Assembly: GCA_938049325.1 (NCBI GenBank)
Contig: CALICC010000246.1
Span: 1 to 7,094 of the forward strand
Reading direction: 5' to 3'
DNA length: 7,094 nucleotides
Source: an uncultured Ilumatobacter sp.
GTDB lineage: Bacteria > Actinomycetota > Acidimicrobiia > Acidimicrobiales > Ilumatobacteraceae
The notes under the pieces are model-generated. The model saw nothing but the letters and a program-made list of their open reading frames with translations. It searched no databases and was not told the DNA's origin. Every line of letters begins with the position of its first letter. The stretch's first letter is position 1. Below, one piece after another: positions 5,699-7,094 of the stretch. The translations under genes were made by a program, and so were the position numbers.

Positions 5699-6712
5699 GT
5701 GACCGGTCGCTTTCACCCGACACAACGCAACGGCGCACCGATTGCCGACGTCGATGTCCTCGATGCGATCGCCGAATTGTCGTCTGCCGACCCTGCAGTC
5801 CCTGACCCGGTCAGCGAGCGCGAGTTGGTGCAGTTGCGCCATCGCGCATTCGACCTCCTCGACAAGCAACCCGGCAAGGCGTCCTGGCCTCCCGCCTACG
5901 CCGACCCGGTGCCGGAGTCGGCTCGCATTACCGACGAGGTGCCCACGATTGACGGTTCGGACCTGACTGCCGACGTCGTGGGTGGGGCGCTCACCCGTCG
6001 TGGCTGCCTGCGTGTCAATCAACTCGTCGACGCAACGACGGTCACCAACCTGCGCGAGATGATCGACACTGCCTTCGACGACCGGGAGCGAGCACATCAG
6101 AACGAGGACATCGACGACACGCTGAGCTACGCCCCGTTCTCAGGTCGCCGCGTGGACGGCGCCGGCTTCCGTGACAGCGTGTTCGTCCGGGTCTCCGACG
6201 TGCCTCGCTCGATGCGCGTGCTCACCGACATCTTCGAACGGTCCGGGCTGCGCTCGGCCGTCACGTCGTACTTCGGTGAACGGCCGGCCATGATCGCCGA
6301 CAAGTGGGTGCTGCGCCGGAGTCCAACAGGCGGCAAGGCCCACGACTACCACCAGGACGGCGCGTTTCTCGGCGACGGGATTCGCACCATGAACTGTTGG
6401 ATCGCGCTGTCGGACTGCGGCCCGGGCACCGGTCGACCGTCGATGGACTTCGTGCCTCGCCGGTTCCCTCTGCTCCCGTCGGGCGAGAACGCGATCTTCA
6501 ACTGGTCACTCAACCCCGACACCGTCGAGCAGCACCTCCCCGACGCACCCGTCGTCAGTCCCGTCTTCTCCGCCGGCGATGCACTGATCTTCGACGAGGT
6601 GCTCCCGCACCGCACCGGCGTCGGCACCGACCTCGGCCCGCGCTACGCGATCGAATCGTGGTTCGTGGCGCCATCGAGCTACCAGTCACACCACGTTCCG
6701 TTCGTGCTCTGA
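5699..6712 (+). CDS. PhyH-family Fe(II)/2-oxoglutarate-dependent oxygenase
   Basis: A probable non-haem iron oxygenase of the phytanoyl-CoA dioxygenase (PhyH) family, which uses O2 and 2-oxoglutarate to hydroxylate an unactivated carbon. It has 337 residues. Residues 1-85 are an extension with one clear helix (SERELVQLRHRAFDLL, 39-54) and no assigned role. The PhyH domain begins near 88 with the helix and GCLRVNQLV lead-in. YHQDGAFLG (217-225) gives the iron-binding His218 and Asp220, LPHRTG (302-307) gives the distal His304, and R315 in PRYAIESWF is well placed to bind 2-oxoglutarate. The facial triad is therefore complete. The start is GTG at 5699, with AAGGAG eight bases upstream. An ATG at 5694 opens only ATG-CAG-TGA, whose stop overlaps the GTG. 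It follows the methyltransferase in an operon. The substrate may be a sugar, lipid or other part of the product; nothing in the sequence decides this. Confidence 0.88.
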   Translation: MTGRFHPTQRNGAPIADVDVLDAIAELSSADPAVPDPVSERELVQLRHRAFDLLDKQPGKASWPPAYADPVPESARITDEVPTIDGSDLTADVVGGALTRRGCLRVNQLVDATTVTNLREMIDTAFDDRERAHQNEDIDDTLSYAPFSGRRVDGAGFRDSVFVRVSDVPRSMRVLTDIFERSGLRSAVTSYFGERPAMIADKWVLRRSPTGGKAHDYHQDGAFLGDGIRTMNCWIALSDCGPGTGRPSMDFVPRRFPLLPSGENAIFNWSLNPDTVEQHLPDAPVVSPVFSAGDALIFDEVLPHRTGVGTDLGPRYAIESWFVAPSSYQSHHVPFVL

Positions 6713-6763
6713 CGCTGGGCTCGCTCGATCAGTGGCGCTGACCGCACGTCCGATGCGAAGTGG

Positions 6764-6782
6764 GTGCGCCTCGCGCGCTTCT
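6764..6782 (+). terminator. Weak candidate terminator after the oxygenase gene
   Basis: GTGCGC (6764-6769) and GCGCGC (6773-6778) pair over six positions, one a G-U wobble, with a three-base CTC loop. TTCT follows. The short stem and poor T-tail make it a weak intrinsic terminator, but it lies where the plus-strand operon should end and just before the promoter-like element of the lipoprotein gene. Confidence 0.3.
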
Positions 6783-6790
6783 GACATGCT
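6782..6790 (+). promoter_or_regulatory. Extended -10-like element for a leaderless lipoprotein transcript
   Basis: TGACATGCT reads as TGn followed by CATGCT. It ends six bases before the ATG at 6797, the same distance as at the 4369 GTG. The ATG has no good ribosome binding site (CGGGCA precedes it), so leaderless initiation is plausible. The hexamer departs from TAnnnT at its first base. Confidence 0.3.
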
Positions 6791-6796
6791 CGGGCA

Positions 6797-7094
6797 ATGG
6801 CCCACAAACGAATCGCCACGCTGCTCTCGATCGGTCTGATTCTCGCCAGCTGTTCCGGATCGAGCTCGAATACTGCAGACGATGCGTCGCAAAACCCATC
6901 GACAAGTTCAGCTCAGGCCGAAGTGGAAAGTGCGGTCGAGGAAGAGGTGCCCGCAACTGCCGACACCACGCCTGACTCCACCACAACGGTCACCCCGGAA
7001 ACGTCCGCCCCGGCTCCCGACGATCCGCCCACATCCGAGCCAACACCCGAAGTACAGGAGCCGACCAGGCTGATCGCGTTGCGAGCCCAGCCTG
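6797..7094 (+). CDS. Lipoprotein with a low-complexity Thr/Pro/Glu/Ser-rich region, runs off the right edge
   Basis: The first 99 codons of a gene that continues past the window. The N-terminus is a classical lipoprotein signal: MAHKR, a hydrophobic core (IATLLSIGLILAS) and the lipobox LASC, with Cys19 as the expected lipidated residue after signal peptidase II cleavage. The mature region that follows is a disordered linker rich in Ser, Thr, Pro, Glu and Asp (about residues 20-90), with almost no hydrophobic residues. Such linkers tether an extracytoplasmic domain to the membrane, and that domain lies beyond the window, so function cannot be given. The frame has no stop to the last base, and the signal peptide makes the ATG at 6797 convincing. 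The gene lies 84 bases after the oxygenase, probably with its own promoter, and may not belong to the tailoring cluster. Confidence 0.8.
   Translation, partial: MAHKRIATLLSIGLILASCSGSSSNTADDASQNPSTSSAQAEVESAVEEEVPATADTTPDSTTTVTPETSAPAPDDPPTSEPTPEVQEPTRLIALRAQP

Noticed and set aside
4356..5738. A 460-codon open frame on the minus strand opposite the methyltransferase
   Set aside because: It has no recognisable motifs, and its codon pattern is that expected of an antisense shadow of a GC-rich gene. The plus strand has clear methyltransferase motifs.

Overview
The window is GC-rich, with codons ending mostly in G or C, GTG and TTG starts beside ATG, and short AT-containing hexamers six or seven bases before several start codons, as in leaderless transcription. 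This fits Actinomycetota. The style of the cluster resembles marine or aquatic Acidimicrobiia (Ilumatobacter-like), but that placement is an impression and rests on no marker gene. I see no rRNA, tRNA, CRISPR array, transposase or attachment site.

Layout from left to right. (1) A minus-strand pair: a TylF/MycF-type methyltransferase (90-755), then a gene that starts at a TTG overlapping its stop codon and runs off the left edge (1-93). (2) A divergent intergenic region (756-901) and a plus-strand FkbM-family methyltransferase (902-1618). (3) A minus-strand operon that reads, in transcription order, sulfotransferase (3534-4262), GT4 glycosyltransferase (2492-3523) and TylF/MycF-type methyltransferase (1623-2492). 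Its junctions are tight, and it ends 4 bases from the FkbM gene, tail to tail. (4) A divergent control region (4263-4418) with a perfect 9-bp inverted repeat, a probable promoter and a possible leaderless small ORF. (5) A plus-strand pair: a 404-residue methyltransferase whose C-terminal part looks like a decayed second TylF-type domain (4419-5633), and a PhyH-type Fe(II)/2-oxoglutarate oxygenase (5699-6712). They are separated by an unusual leader with no T. (6) The start of a lipoprotein gene with a Thr/Pro/Glu/Ser-rich mature region (6797 to the right edge).

Taken together, this is a tailoring cluster for a glycan or glycosylated metabolite. One enzyme transfers a sugar, one transfers sulfate from PAPS, four belong to SAM-dependent methyltransferase families known from sugar and natural-product O-methylation, and one is a candidate hydroxylase. 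The most likely product is a sulfated, O-methylated surface polysaccharide, glycolipid or secreted glycoside. The product and the order of steps are inference. No polymerase, flippase or carrier-lipid transferase is visible, so the window is probably one part of a larger locus.
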